Source: Branchiostoma floridae (taxonomy: Eukaryota > Chordata > Leptocardii > Amphioxiformes > Branchiostomatidae). Taken from it: a DNA stretch of 64,000 bases. The notes below the pieces were generated by a model that did no database searches, was not told the origin of the DNA, and saw only the letters and a list, made by a program, of their open reading frames with translations. The stretch is from assembly GCF_000003815.2 (NCBI RefSeq), contig NC_049985.1, positions 23,655,496 through 23,719,495 of the forward strand, in the 5' to 3' direction. Each line of letters opens with the position of its first letter. The first letter of the stretch is position 1. This document shows, one piece after another, positions 22,262-47,096 of the stretch. A program made the position numbers and the translations under genes.

Positions 22262-22788
22262 CATGCCCGTAGCCAGGATTTCGGTTGGGGGGGTTCTTTT
22301 TAGTAAATGTGGGACCATCGAGCGCCGCAGGCGCGAGACTCACGCCGAAGGCGTGAGGTATCTAGGGGGGTCCGGGGGCATGCTCCCCCGGAAAAAAATG
22401 AAATTTTGACCCTCTGAAACGCCATTTCTTGCATTTTGACCGTCAAAAATCGCTTGCGAAGTTTAATGGAATTTCTATTAAAGGACAAGGCTTTGAGGCC
22501 AACTCCCTCGACATATTTTCACCATGTCCGACACCAAAGGTGTGAAGCGTCGCAATGGAGGTCCGGGGAAATTTTGAAATCTGGACCCTCTGAAAAGCCA
22601 TTTCCTGCACTTTCTGGGGCAAATTTTGCTGATAGACTCACTATGATTGGCTGAAATGTCTATCAAGGAAAAATGCAAATCAGTCATGCCTTTGAAAAAA
22701 AATCTTGGACATGAAAAAGTGGACCTTCGATCCTGAAAAAGCGGACCTTTTGAGCGAGTGGGGGGGGTTCTTCCGAACTACGGGCATG
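22262..22788. mobile_element. Inverted-repeat element with 5-bp target duplication
   Basis: Ends catgcccgtag / ctacgggcatg, flanked on both sides by caaca, an exact 5-bp target site duplication. Inside are two units of the same gaccctctgaaa / catttcctgca block seen in the element at 21001 and the shared G-rich palindrome at 22365-22391. Non-coding, therefore non-autonomous. Confidence 0.85.
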
Positions 22789-23278
22789 CAACAGGCCAAA
22801 GCTCTAATCTCTCATCGTCTAACACAAAACAGATGTGGCTACTGTAGATCTGCAATGATCCATCTTTTGTGGAACATGGATAGACACATATAATATTGGC
22901 CCTAGATAGACCTGTTTATAAGCCTAGGGAAACTTCTCCTGTGGAATACTATTTAAGCAAATTGGCGAAATGATCACCATCATTAAAATATTCAATCTGA
23001 TCAATCTTAATGATCAATCTTCAAGTTTACTTCTTCCTATGACCAAAGATACTAATGAAAACAATAGATCTCTTGTTTCTCTATGATACAAAGTAACTCT
23101 GTGCATACATATGCTGTTAAATGCAACTTTATAGTAATTGGTGTGAATGAGGACAAAGTGGGTTAGAGGTTAATTCTTTGATAACAATAATTTAGTTTTG
23201 TGATGACTTTTGAGTCTACTAGTACCTCTTTACCATCTGCCTGAAAGTGTTCTGTAGGGTTTTCTCTCTGTCAGAGGC
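22789..23278. other. Intergenic sequence, nothing recognised
   Basis: AT-rich, no repeats or frames of note. Confidence 0.4.
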
Positions 23279-23281
23279 TAA

Positions 23282-24000
23282 GGCCGACTTTAGACAGACA
23301 ACACTTTCATAGTCGTGCGACTGTTGTTGTCGACAACGTCGCCGGCGACGATATTTTTAGGCTGTCTAAAGAGGATCAAAATAGTCGTGCGAGGGTTTTT
23401 ATGGAATCATCGTGCGACCACCTCGGACCCAGTCGCGCGACCCTTCAGCGGGGGGTCCGCGACTATTCCTCACATGTCTAAAGAAAAATCGTCGCCGGCG
23501 ACGGGACTGGATCATATGCTAATAAGCCTGCAGCATGTTTTTTTCTATTTGAAAGGGCATTTTTCTCCGTAAATATACATGCAGTCAGTATGGAAACGTA
23601 TTTTTGTCATCAGAAACTGCCTGTTCCAGCGCAATGCCCCGCCACCAGTGGCTACATCCTTCATGATACTAGTAGTAATCTGTAATACCACCGGCGGCCA
23701 TGAACGCCGGGTTTAATTCCAGATTTTCCCGTCTCTGTGCCATTCTTTGTTGGGGACAATGTTTGTTTGCAAGCAAAAGAATATTAATCTGCTGCATGAC
23801 GAAAATGAAGAATTCTCCCGCCATTTTTAATTTGCAAGCAAGAGGTCACTGTGGGTCACGCACGCACGCACCGCATTGGAATCCTGCGCCGCGGGTGTCC
23901 CGCAATACTCTGAACGCTTGTCTAAAGACAACCGTTGCCCACAACGAATAGTTAATAACAGTCGCACGACTATATAAGTGTTGTCTGTTTGAAGTGGGCC
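23282..24000. mobile_element. Harbinger-type element, 719 bp, TAA duplication
   Basis: Starts ggccgactttagacagacaa and ends with the inverse ttgtctgtttgaagtgggcc, flanked on both sides by TAA. The inverted termini continue through a gtcgtgcgac word. Several palindromic words of this kind (gtcgccggcgac twice, gtcgcgcgac, gtcgtgcgac) lie in the first 250 bp. GGCC termini with TWA duplication indicate PIF/Harbinger; no transposase remains. Confidence 0.8.
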
Positions 24001-24223
24001 TAAGTGAGGTCACATCATCACTCACATGGGACTCTGATACAAATCTATCTGTCACGGCTTGTTATACACTAATGCTTATTAAGTAAATACAAACAGCAGG
24101 GAATAGCTTCTGTTTTAGCCAGGGCAAGACTTCAAGCATGAGTAATAGTGTATATAACTTAATATGATAGCCCTTAGGTATAATTAAGGGGTAATGACCT
24201 GACCCGCACTGTGAAGTGCGAAT

Positions 24224-24344
24224 ATGGTGTCATAAGGCCTGGTCCTTTGTTATAAGCACCAAATAAAACCAACAAATGAGTGAAGCGAACAAGGGGTGGT
24301 TTTATAAGGTGGTAATAGCAAAGGACCAGGCCTTATGACACCAT
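24224..24344. mobile_element. Small MITE with perfect 26-bp inverted ends
   Basis: 24224-24249 and 24319-24344 are exact reverse complements (26 of 26), e.g. atggtgtcataaggcctg on the left. The outermost bases can be read as a TA duplication, so a Tc1/mariner-type origin is possible. Related words appear at about 59330-59395 in an IK intron. Confidence 0.85.
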
Positions 24345-24669
24345 ACACAATGAGAAATAGGTGGGTCATTAACATATTTAGCATATAGCCTACTGAAAAT
24401 GACACATTCAAGTCTTAGAGATACAAATTCCAATAGAACTTGTATCTCTTGAATGTAATAAATACAAACTTTAAAGTTTATCTGTGTTGGTAGAAGTCAT
24501 TATTGAACTAGTTAAATTGTAATTTCCAACACACCCAAATTTTCGACTGAACAGCTCCAGCTGCTGTGACATCACGTTATGCAGATTGAACACGTGACGC
24601 AATACGCAGTGGATCATAGGGTTCAGGTTCCCTGACCACAGACGCCCGAGTTCAACAACCTCAGAACTT

Positions 24670-24828
24670 TCCCAACATATTCACATAGAATCACCAGGTC
24701 ATTCGGTTTCACTGGACAAAGTTAAAATCATGGACATAGAGCCAAACTTTTTTGCTAGAGAGATCAAAGAAGCCATCTACATCAGAGCTTTACAACCATC
24801 CCTGAACAGAGATGGTGGGCGCTATAGT
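24670..24828 (+). pseudogene. GIY-YIG-type C-terminal fragment of a retroelement ORF
   Basis: An open stretch reads ELSQHIHIESPGHSVSLDKV, then KIMDIEPNFFAREIKEAIYI, then RALQPSLNRDGGRY. The pattern H-x(n)-GHS...EPN(F/W)...R..KEAIYIR...PSLNRDGGR is the C-terminal half of GIY-YIG endonuclease domains found at the end of Penelope-like and some other invertebrate reverse-transcriptase ORFs. The frame is cut at 24828, exactly where the palindrome-array element copy begins, so that element appears to have inserted into an older retroelement. Family naming is from memory of the motif. Confidence 0.65.
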
Positions 24829-25353
24829 AGTTTAGTTAAATACTGCACACTTTTGATGGAATATACCTAGAACATACATAAGACCGAAGGTAGAACATAC
24901 TACGACCGGTTCATAGGAGGGAATTTGCGCGACATATGATGATTCCCCTAGGACAGTAGCCTAGGATAGTTTTCGGTTCACACAAACCCACTGCGACTCT
25001 CATGGCGCACCACAACACATCACACTGCAGCGCACAGCCGTGAACCCTGGTGACCAGACGAGTGTGGCGTGGGTTGAATCAAGGGTGGGAAAGGTCTCAG
25101 GCATTTGCATATGACCCCTGACCTACTGCAAAGCGAAAGTGGGCTGCCTACGACATCGGCACATTCAGTGATGCCGCAAACTGCGCTGCTCATCAATCGC
25201 CATAGGACAGATTGCAGTTTCCACACGATGTGTGGAGTTTCCACACGATGTGTGGGGTTTCCACACGATGTGTGGGGTTTCCACACGATGTGCATTGTGT
25301 GGAATCTCCACACATCGTGTGATAGAATTTCTGTTTTTAACTGAGAACATGTT
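24829..25353 (-). mobile_element. Palindrome-array element, shorter copy (inverted)
   Basis: Reverse-complement copy of 15333-16083. It has only about five or six ccacacgatgtgtgg-type palindromes (25218-25325) instead of eleven and lacks about 95 bp of internal sequence near 25192. Its right end reads gaacatgttc, its left end gtttagttaaatac. Confidence 0.75.
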
Positions 25354-28020
25354 CCTGATGGAGGTCAGATGTCATTGAAACATTAACAGGTTGTAATTCC
25401 TTGACAGTGAATTAATAATTTTGTCATTCAGTCAATATGTCAACACGTGAACAGTGAAAAACACTAACAGAGCACCATAAAATATGTAACCATGAAAACT
25501 GCAATGGAAGACCTACATATTTAAGTACAGTACTGAGAATACTGAATATGAACATTTTACTATCAAAATGGTTTACTTGCATAAAGCTTGGCGGATTTAC
25601 ATAAATATTAAATTCTAACTTTTCTCTAATGTTTCTACGTCCAGATATGAGTTACAAGAATCATAGTCGGTAGTAAACAAAGCTGTTTGATATTCTTTTC
25701 TATGTAGAACAAATGCAAGTTTCTCCGTCCAAAACTACATGTACCTGTATGTCAAGTACAACAGATGTGTGGAAGTATGCGCCCTACAAAAAATTTTCCA
25801 TGTTACAATGATCGACTGATGTCCTAACAGTGTAGACTGACAAAAAAGGGTCAAAATTCGCTTACTCTAAAGTAAATATGGATGACACACTGTTCAGTAT
25901 TTTGCTATTTTGCTTTATCTAAACCAACTGTCTGTCAAAAGCTAAGATCTGCCTTCTCAATCTCTGTAAAAATGTACAAAAAAAGGTACTTGATCCGGCA
26001 ATGTACATAGCAAGGACAGCTTTCTTTTCAACATTCTAATTTTATCAAGACAAAAAATTATGAATGTTAAGTACTGTAGCTATACAATAGATTACTTGCT
26101 GTAATTATTTTGTTCTGTTAAATGATTATGTCCATGGTAAATCATTTATCATAAATTTGACACAAAATACAACAATGAAAAGTAACCCCCTGCAAAGTTA
26201 GGTGGATTGCCCCAACCTTCAGCAATGGAGGGTTGTCATGGTAACGTGCGAAGTTTACAGCCTTTTGTGGCAACATTTTCGCAAAAGAATTTTACATTCT
26301 TGTTCTAAGCTCTGCCTGAAGGCCATTTTGTCACCCTCCAAAACCGCTGACCAACTGAAACTTTTAGATTTGAATCAACAACAACGAATTGTTTCAAACA
26401 ATTGTATCTAAGGTCTATCCATGTTTGTGACAACAGGCTCTAAAGAACTGATGTTTTGTACTCAAGTGCTCCATAATGACTGTTCACTGGCTATACAATG
26501 TAACATTATTCTGTATTGATTCATGTAGCTACCCTTGCAAAAATTATGACATTGTGTACTGCAGACGAAATGCTTGAAATTTTGATGCTACTGTAGTGTA
26601 GCATTGGTGTCAACTGCCACGGTAGTTTCAACATAATTGTGGCTATTTGACATAAGTCTACCACTCCCTAAACTGTTAACTCAGCAAAACATTGTATGGA
26701 GGAAATAAGTGCAGCATGAGTGCTGAATTAATGTGGCATTTGTGTGTAAAAAAAAAAAGCCATACGAGTCCAGCACCATACACACCACTTCTGCAAGCTA
26801 ATGTAGCACCCTGTCTGTTATTGTTTCAAATCTAGATTTTGCATTGAATAGTTACATGTACGTGTCAGAACTAGCTAAGACATAATGTGGCCTAACGTTG
26901 CCATGTCAAATTGCTTGAATGTACAAGTTGGCAGTTGTGTTCTTCTTTGACTAATTCTTAACTACATCCTAGCCACTTTGCTAACATAAGTACAGAGAAG
27001 AAGACGTTCATTTTTCTTGCAAGACAATTAAACCATCCTTCCAGGGATGTTCTGTAGTACAAACTGTCATTTTTGAGGCACTTAGACTAATGATAAGTTG
27101 AACAGCGAGCGAACCCTCCATCATAGAAATTAGTGGTCCACTCTTGAACTGTTACCCCCCTCCCGTTCATAACATCCTTTATGTTTACAAAAACAGCAAC
27201 ATATCTAACAATACTGAAATAATCATAATACTTTTTTTATCTAACATTATTTAGCTATGATTTTCTTGGATACGTTTGTAGTGGTATGGTTACTTTTTTT
27301 CCTATACTTTTTTAGTTTGCGTTAGTTTGTAATCTTACTATTTAAGTGACCATAATTTACATATATATATATAGAACAATGTGACCTTCAAAGAAGTTAG
27401 TAGGGGTTTTTCCCTACTTCTCACTGATGAGGCCAATATCTAAAGATTACATTTTACAAAATTGCTTAAGGAAACAACATTTTGTTGTCTGTCTGTGAGG
27501 GTGGATGTGCTGGATTTTGACCCCTTTCCACCAATGGCTGCATCCGCTGAGCGATTTAAAATTTGAAAGACTGCGTAATGATAAACAACGCATCTTTAAG
27601 TTTTACATGCATGTGTCATGTTGTCTTTTGAATCATACATTTTGCATCATATTCCAATTATGAAATCAAAATCAAATTTTGGCCCTTGTACGATGTCTCA
27701 GCACTGTCTAGTGGAAAGCGGGTCTAAATGGGGGTGCCCAGGGTTATATAGTCTGTACTGTAGTGGCCACTGTTATACCGCAAATTACAACTGGTGACCA
27801 CACTTTCACTAAAATGTGATGTCAATATTATCTATATACTTTTTTCAGGCTCTTTCAACAATTTTACATGTCAGCACATCTAGTCCTTGTATAGTATTGT
27901 TGGAGATATCTACAATTGTACATGTACATGTAATGGCATCAGGAGACGATTATTAATAACCATTACAGATGTTAGGCACAAGAACTAGAAATGCTGACAT
28001 TGTACAAGTTTACAACTTCC
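25354..28020. other. Intergenic AT-rich stretch downstream of RBPJ
   Basis: No exon or element recognised; a short (at)n run lies at about 27360. A tctagtggaaag word at about 27705 matches the insert near 1240. Probably includes the RBPJ 3' untranslated region, but no convincing polyadenylation signal was identified. Confidence 0.4.
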
Positions 28021-28031
28021 CTGGTTGGGCC

Positions 28032-28331
28032 ATGTCATTCTCCTAACGCAGAGACATCCAACGGCGCCAGCAAACCGCCTCTTGTCTGTACTCTGCTATC
28101 ACAACCGTCATCATCAGTTCCTGTGGGCGTCGCCGCAAACCAGCTGTCAGCTAATCAGAGAATAGACCTTTCAGTTTTCAAAAAGAATCTCGCATATATA
28201 AGGTGAAGCTCATCAATATTTATAAGCAGGGTGGCCAGGAACTGATGACGATGGTTGAGATAGCAGAGTACAGACAAAAGGTGGTTTGCTAGCGCCGTTG
28301 GATGTCTCTCGAACGAGTCGAAGGAGAATGG
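28032..28331. mobile_element. Fold-back element with promoter-like core, copy A
   Basis: Arms of about 90-95 bp (28032-28123 and 28236-28331) are inverted copies, e.g. gagacatccaacggcgc on the left and gcgccgttggatgtctc on the right. The 112-bp core between them holds gctaatcagag (CCAAT-like, in the other copy an exact gccaatcagag) and, 35 bp on, gcatatataagg (TATA box). Copy B at 33797-34058 has a core of the same 112-bp length. It lies just downstream of the RBPJ stop codon, possibly within the 3' untranslated region. Confidence 0.8.
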
Positions 28332-28478
28332 GCCATGTGATACTTGTACTTCTAGAAGACACAAAGCTGGCCTGACTCAATGTGAATATCCATATATAAT
28401 AATAATATACGTATGTACAACTGATAATAATAATCATGATAAGAGTGGAGGCAGTGTGCTGTGAGTTCCATGCCTGTG

Positions 28479-42567
<14,089 letters not shown>

Positions 42568-43198
42568 CTGGAAAACAAAATGACAGATTTGCATTTACTG
42601 TAAATATTAAAATGTTTCACAGCCATTTTATTTCCAAAATCGTGACACAGCGAATATGCATTCCACGTCACTACACGGTATCGCAGACTTGTTTCTAATG
42701 CGAACTTCAAACACCACAACAATTTTGTTTTGTTTTGTCCTTCAAAAAAATATATGAATTTACAGTATTAGGCACTGGACTGATGAAAACTTGACTCAAC
42801 TTGGGTAATTCAATCAATCAATCAATAAATGGCAGAAGTAAGTGTTGAAGAGACTTATACTAAGTTATAGAGACAAAGTTCTTCACAAAGACTGTCCAGT
42901 ATGGGGTTCCCAACCTACAAATTATCCCGGGAACTCTTCCTGCGAATTAGACAGGAATAAAAGTATAATGGCACGTTGTCAAAGAAGTTACGTAATGTAA
43001 GCTTGGGTCATCTAAATACTTGTTTGTAAAAGTGACCTTTAAAATTGAAGGTCAACACGTGGGTATCTGCGGACAGTTTCAAGGTTGTATGTTCTCATTT
43101 GAAAATGAGATTTTCAAGTTCAAACTTTGCTAGTTCCAGAGAGTGTCCGATTGTTGCTTCCTATACAACGTAAATCTATTCTCATGAGGTTATTCTTG

Positions 43199-43301
43199 AT
43201 CTCCAAGCAGATCTTATGGTGGAATGAAACTCCTCTGCCAGCTAAACTCCTTCCCCAGCTTATGATACTATCTTATGCCACCGCGAGATCTGCTTGGAGA
43301 T
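43199..43301. mobile_element. Small fold-back with perfect 16-bp ends
   Basis: atctccaagcagatct (43199-43214) and agatctgcttggagat (43286-43301) are exact inverses. Isolated arms of the same family are at about 9764 and 17165. Confidence 0.8.
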
Positions 43302-43368
43302 TAGTTATTCTTCCAAAAATGGAGTACGTCGAAAGTACTTGCTAGTGAGATTTCTCATTCAAACAATA

Positions 43369-43582
43369 CTGTAAATGTATTAAAGTTTGCAAGGATTTAA
43401 TTTCTGGGTAGCGGGGAAAAAGGACTGTTTGCGGTGGTTTTAAGTTTGCGGAAGCATCTTATACACTGTAGTCTCTTACTGCCATGAAAAAAAATCTTTG
43501 CGGTGGTTTTAAATTTGCAGTAAATTTGCAATGCAAAAACCGTGAACATAAAACCACTGTGAAAATTTCTGCATTTATAGTA
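43369..43582. mobile_element. tactgtaaatgc-type MITE, copy 1
   Basis: About 215 bp, starting tactgtaaatgtattaaagt and ending ctgcatttatagta. The interior carries ttgcggtggtttta words on one half and their inverse-like caccgtg words on the other. Copies 2-4 lie at 46883, 48317 and 54574. Confidence 0.85.
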
Positions 43583-43815
43583 CTTAAAAGCAAGGATTTA
43601 AATGCATATCGCTCATACCCTCTAAAAAATACATAATGTCCAGAGTTTCGCAACAGGAACCATATCATCACAATAGCCATACTACGAGATAGAGTTCATT
43701 CATAGTCATACACATTTAATAAGACTTTCTGCATATACAATGCAGACGGCCTGAAATTTGACCTCCAAAAACTACACTAGACAACAAAAATAACAAAACA
43801 ACAATTTAAGAACTG

Positions 43816-44305
43816 ACTTACATGCCAATAAGTTCCAAATACAAAAAGTAGTCTGGAAAGGACAGAGCAGTGTACTCTCGGTAGTCAAACATGACATACA
43901 AGTGCATCCCGTACAACTACTAGTACTAGTACTAGTACTGCTACTGTCTGTCATTCAGTACAACAAGTACTCTGTAACCCTTTGTAATGAGTGTTCCCAA
44001 ACATCTAGTTGTACAGGTGTATAAAAATAACAAAACTTAAAAAGTTAAGAACAACGGACTTACATGTCAAGAAGTTCCAAATACAGAAAATAGTCCGGAA
44101 AGGACAGAGCAGTGTACTCTCGGTAGTCAAACATGACATACAAGTGTACCCCGTACAACTACTAGTACTAGTACTACTACTACTACTGTCTGTCATTCAG
44201 TACAACAGGTACTATGTAACCCTTTGTAATGAGTGTTCCCAAACATCTAGTTGTGCAGGTGTATAAAAATAACAAAACTTAAAAAGTTAAGAACAACGGA
44301 CTTAC
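43816..44305 (-). repeat. Two degraded 242-bp duplications of an exon end with its splice donor
   Basis: The junction acttacatg(c/t)caa(t/g)aagttcc occurs at 43816, 44058 and 44300, exactly 242 bp apart each time. On the minus strand each is the end of an exon followed by gtaagt. In the two lower copies the upstream part of the exon is broken by an in-frame TAG and by an expanded (actagt)n / (tac)n tract (43919-43943, 44159-44185), but about the last 75 bp before the donor stay close to the intact copy. Confidence 0.9.
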
Positions 44306-44574
44306 ATGTCAAGAAGTTCCAAATACAAAAGGTAGTCCGGAAAGGACAGAGCAGTGTACTCTCGGTAGTCAAACATGACGAGCAAATGAACCCCGCACAA
44401 CAGGTATTCTGTAACCTTGCGTAATGGGGCGTTCTCAATCATGTAGTTGTACAGGTGTATAGTTAGGCGTTTTGCCCCCCAGGGAGATAGTGTGGGAAAA
44501 TCACGGACAGTAAACAGTGGTGGTATCACTACCAGGATGTCCTGGATGTTTGGCATTGGGTATCCTGTTCTCAT
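44306..44574 (-). CDS. Unrecognised exon, possible first coding exon of the minus-strand gene
   Basis: An open frame of about 89 codons starts at an ATG (MRTGYPMPNIQDILVVIPPL), preceded directly by an in-frame TGA, and runs to a gtaagt donor after YLLYLELLD. It contains WGAKRLTIHLYNYM and VMFDYREYTALSFPDY. I do not recognise the protein. It is well formed for an exon: no stops, balanced composition, consensus donor. The donor leaves two bases of a codon, which is the phase required by the RBPJ exon at 42508-42567, so it could be an alternative RBPJ N-terminus; it could equally belong to another gene or a mobile element. If the donor is not used the frame ends at the TAA inside gtaagt. Confidence 0.45.
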
Positions 44575-44652
44575 GAGTCATGATCTTCTCTTATATCAGA
44601 TAACGGTGGGAATGGCATATACTATAACTAGACCCATGTTTATAGTATAACT

Positions 44653-46427
44653 CAGGGTTGTAGCCAGCCCGAAATCATTTTCCGTCCCCCCACTTTTGAC
44701 TGAAAATCCTATCGAGCGCCGTTCCTAGGGGGGTCCGGGGGCATGCTCCCCCGGAAAATTTTGAAATCTAGACCCTCTGAAACGCTATTTCCAGCATTTT
44801 GAGCTGTGAATACATCTGTTTTGGTAAAAGAAATTACACGAGGGTTTTACGCTGGATTTTATTTAGGAAAGGGGCCGATGCTACCGCCACCGCAGTGATC
44901 GCACACAGACTGCTGGTATGAGGGTAAGATTGTAAGCGTGTTACACAGCTGCACTTCTATATTGTATAGAATTTGCACAGAAAGAGTTGCACGTTTAGTA
45001 CAACAAAAAGTTATTACGTATCTACGTCCTACGAGAAATATACACAAGCACAATAGCACATACAAGGGATAACGGCGCCCTCACATCGGCGAGAATAAAA
45101 CATTTTCAACACCGGCCTTTTGCGTCTTACTTAGTTAAGTCGTATCAAAGTTCACGTCGATTCCTACCGTCGCCGATGAGAGAAACCGTCGATTAACACA
45201 ACACACTCCATCTGTCAGTTCATCTGAACGAGGTAAGTAGCATTTTAACACTTTACAAAGATTGGAAACATAGACGGCGAGTCGGCGAGCACGTACAACG
45301 AATCGCTTGAAAGAATCACCCACGGTTTGATCCGGCGCAGTCCTATTATAGCGGGGTGGGATCCCTCCCCGGAACAGCCAGATTTTCCCGGGAATCTCCT
45401 TATATGGGGAGCGGGGTTGATCACATAGGCTCTTACTATTAGTTGCGTCATTTCTTTTTCAGCGCGGAAAATAAAATCAATTCTCTCTGACACATTTTTA
45501 GAGCAAGGGCGGGTCGCGTCCCCAAATTTCCTGTTCTAAATTTGAAGCTCTTTGGTTCGGCAACGTAAATTACAAACCATCGTAAGTTTGTAATTTTGTA
45601 TGTAAAAACCGGGCATTTCCTTTCGGGGCCGGGGCTTTCGGGGCAAGCCTCATATGGCCCCGCCCACCGTGAGATCGTCGGCTTCCTTGTTGCAAAGGCA
45701 GTGCACCTTTTCGCCGACTTCATCAAAGGCCGCAGCTGTTGGTTAGAGTTTCAAACAGTCGTGTGCCAGTTGACAGCGAACTTCGTATGCTACGTGATTA
45801 TTCCTTGCATTTTCCCACAGCGGTGCTTCTACAAAATATTTATCAGACTGTAACCCACATGTTTTATAGAATAGAATCTGACGCGGAACAATGGTTTCGC
45901 CGGGTATTTTTCTTGAAACATGTCGGTTGGAATATCGTCTGACAGCGAGGCGGCAACTCAGAGATGTAAGACCGTCAACAACAGTCGCACGGCACGGCGG
46001 CTAACGGCGCATCGAAGATACTAGCGCTATAAATAAGCGCTTCAACTTCGGATGGCAAACCGGACAATAGTTAACGTTACTGTTGAGCTGAGTAAAGTTT
46101 GTTGTTTACGAGTTTTTAGTTGACTTTGACGCTTTGACTTGAAATATTCTTATGTCAAACTGGAAAGAAGTTAAGTGACTGCTACTATTATCGTAAATAT
46201 GGCCCTAAAAACCTGATAAAATAAGCCTTCTGAATAGCCTGAAATGCGGACCCTGCCCCGGCGCTGTGAAAAAATCCTTTGAATTTTTGGAGATTTTTCA
46301 AGATTTTTAGTTTTTGTTGTATCTTTACATATCGATTTTCTCCGTCACAGAGGACGGAATGGGCAAAATATTTTTCCGTCCCCAGCTGCAAAATTCCGTC
46401 AAAGGACGGGCGTTGGCTACAACCCTG
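44653..46427. mobile_element. Large CAGGG-ended element or nested block
   Basis: cagggttgtagccagc at the left is answered by gttggctacaaccctg at the right. Near the left end is the G-rich palindrome and the gaccctctgaaacgc block shared with 21001 and 22262. The middle (about 45070-46050) is more GC-rich and unlike the ends; it may be captured host sequence or an unrelated older segment. No transposase was found. The 5-bp duplication is not clean, so the end-to-end unit is a hypothesis. Confidence 0.5.
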
Positions 46428-46442
46428 GTATAAATTATACCA

Positions 46443-46765
46443 GGCAATGTTCTAGACAGCCTTAATTTTTTTCCGTCCCTTGGATTTTGAATGGAAATCC
46501 TGTCAAGTGTGGAAAGCGCAATGATCCTAGGGGGTCAATTTATAAAAATCTAGACCCTCTGAAACACTTTCCTGCATTTTGAGGGGCAAATTTTGCTGGT
46601 AGGGGAGACTCAATTTGATTCAATGGCATCTCATGCTAATTGTTTTTAATATCATTACATGCCGATTTTTGTCTGTCACAGAGAACGGAATGGGCTAAAA
46701 GTTTGTCTGTCCCCAGCTGCAAAAGTCTGTCAAAGGACGGAAGGACAGAAGCTAACTAGAACCCT
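46443..46765. mobile_element. Related small element beside the large one
   Basis: Left part caatgttctagacagcc and right end gctaactagaaccctgg are roughly inverse; inside are the cgtcccttggattttgaatgg and tagaccctctgaaac blocks shared with the element at 44653. Confidence 0.6.
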
Positions 46766-46882
46766 GGTACTAGGATTGGCAAATCTGGATTCACTCAGGA
46801 ATTGGATTTATCAGGATTAGCCGGCATTGCAGTTGGATTTGGACATATAAATACTGTGATGGAGGTGGGGTCATGTGGAATA

Positions 46883-47096
46883 CTGTAAATGCATTTAAGT
46901 TCGCGGGGATTTAATTTTGTGGTAGCGGGAAAAAAGACTTTTCGCGGTGGTTTTAATTTCGCGGTAGCACCATAGACTGCAGTCTAATACCGTAATAGAA
47001 AAATGTTCACCATGGTTTTAAGTTCGCGGTGAAGTTGTCACCGTGAAAACCGCGAACATTAATCCACCGTGAACATTTCTGCATTTACAGTAACTG
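46883..47096. mobile_element. tactgtaaatgc-type MITE, copy 2
   Basis: Starts tactgtaaatgcatttaagt, ends ctgcatttacagta; best preserved copy of the family, with gttcgcgg words in the interior. Same orientation as the copy at 43369. Confidence 0.9.

Noticed and set aside
45135-45493. Minus-strand exons in the GC-richer block, including a gtaaga donor near 45125
   Set aside because: Joining to the RBPJ exon at 42567 would give a frame with a TGA upstream and no ATG; the block also lies between inverted element ends.
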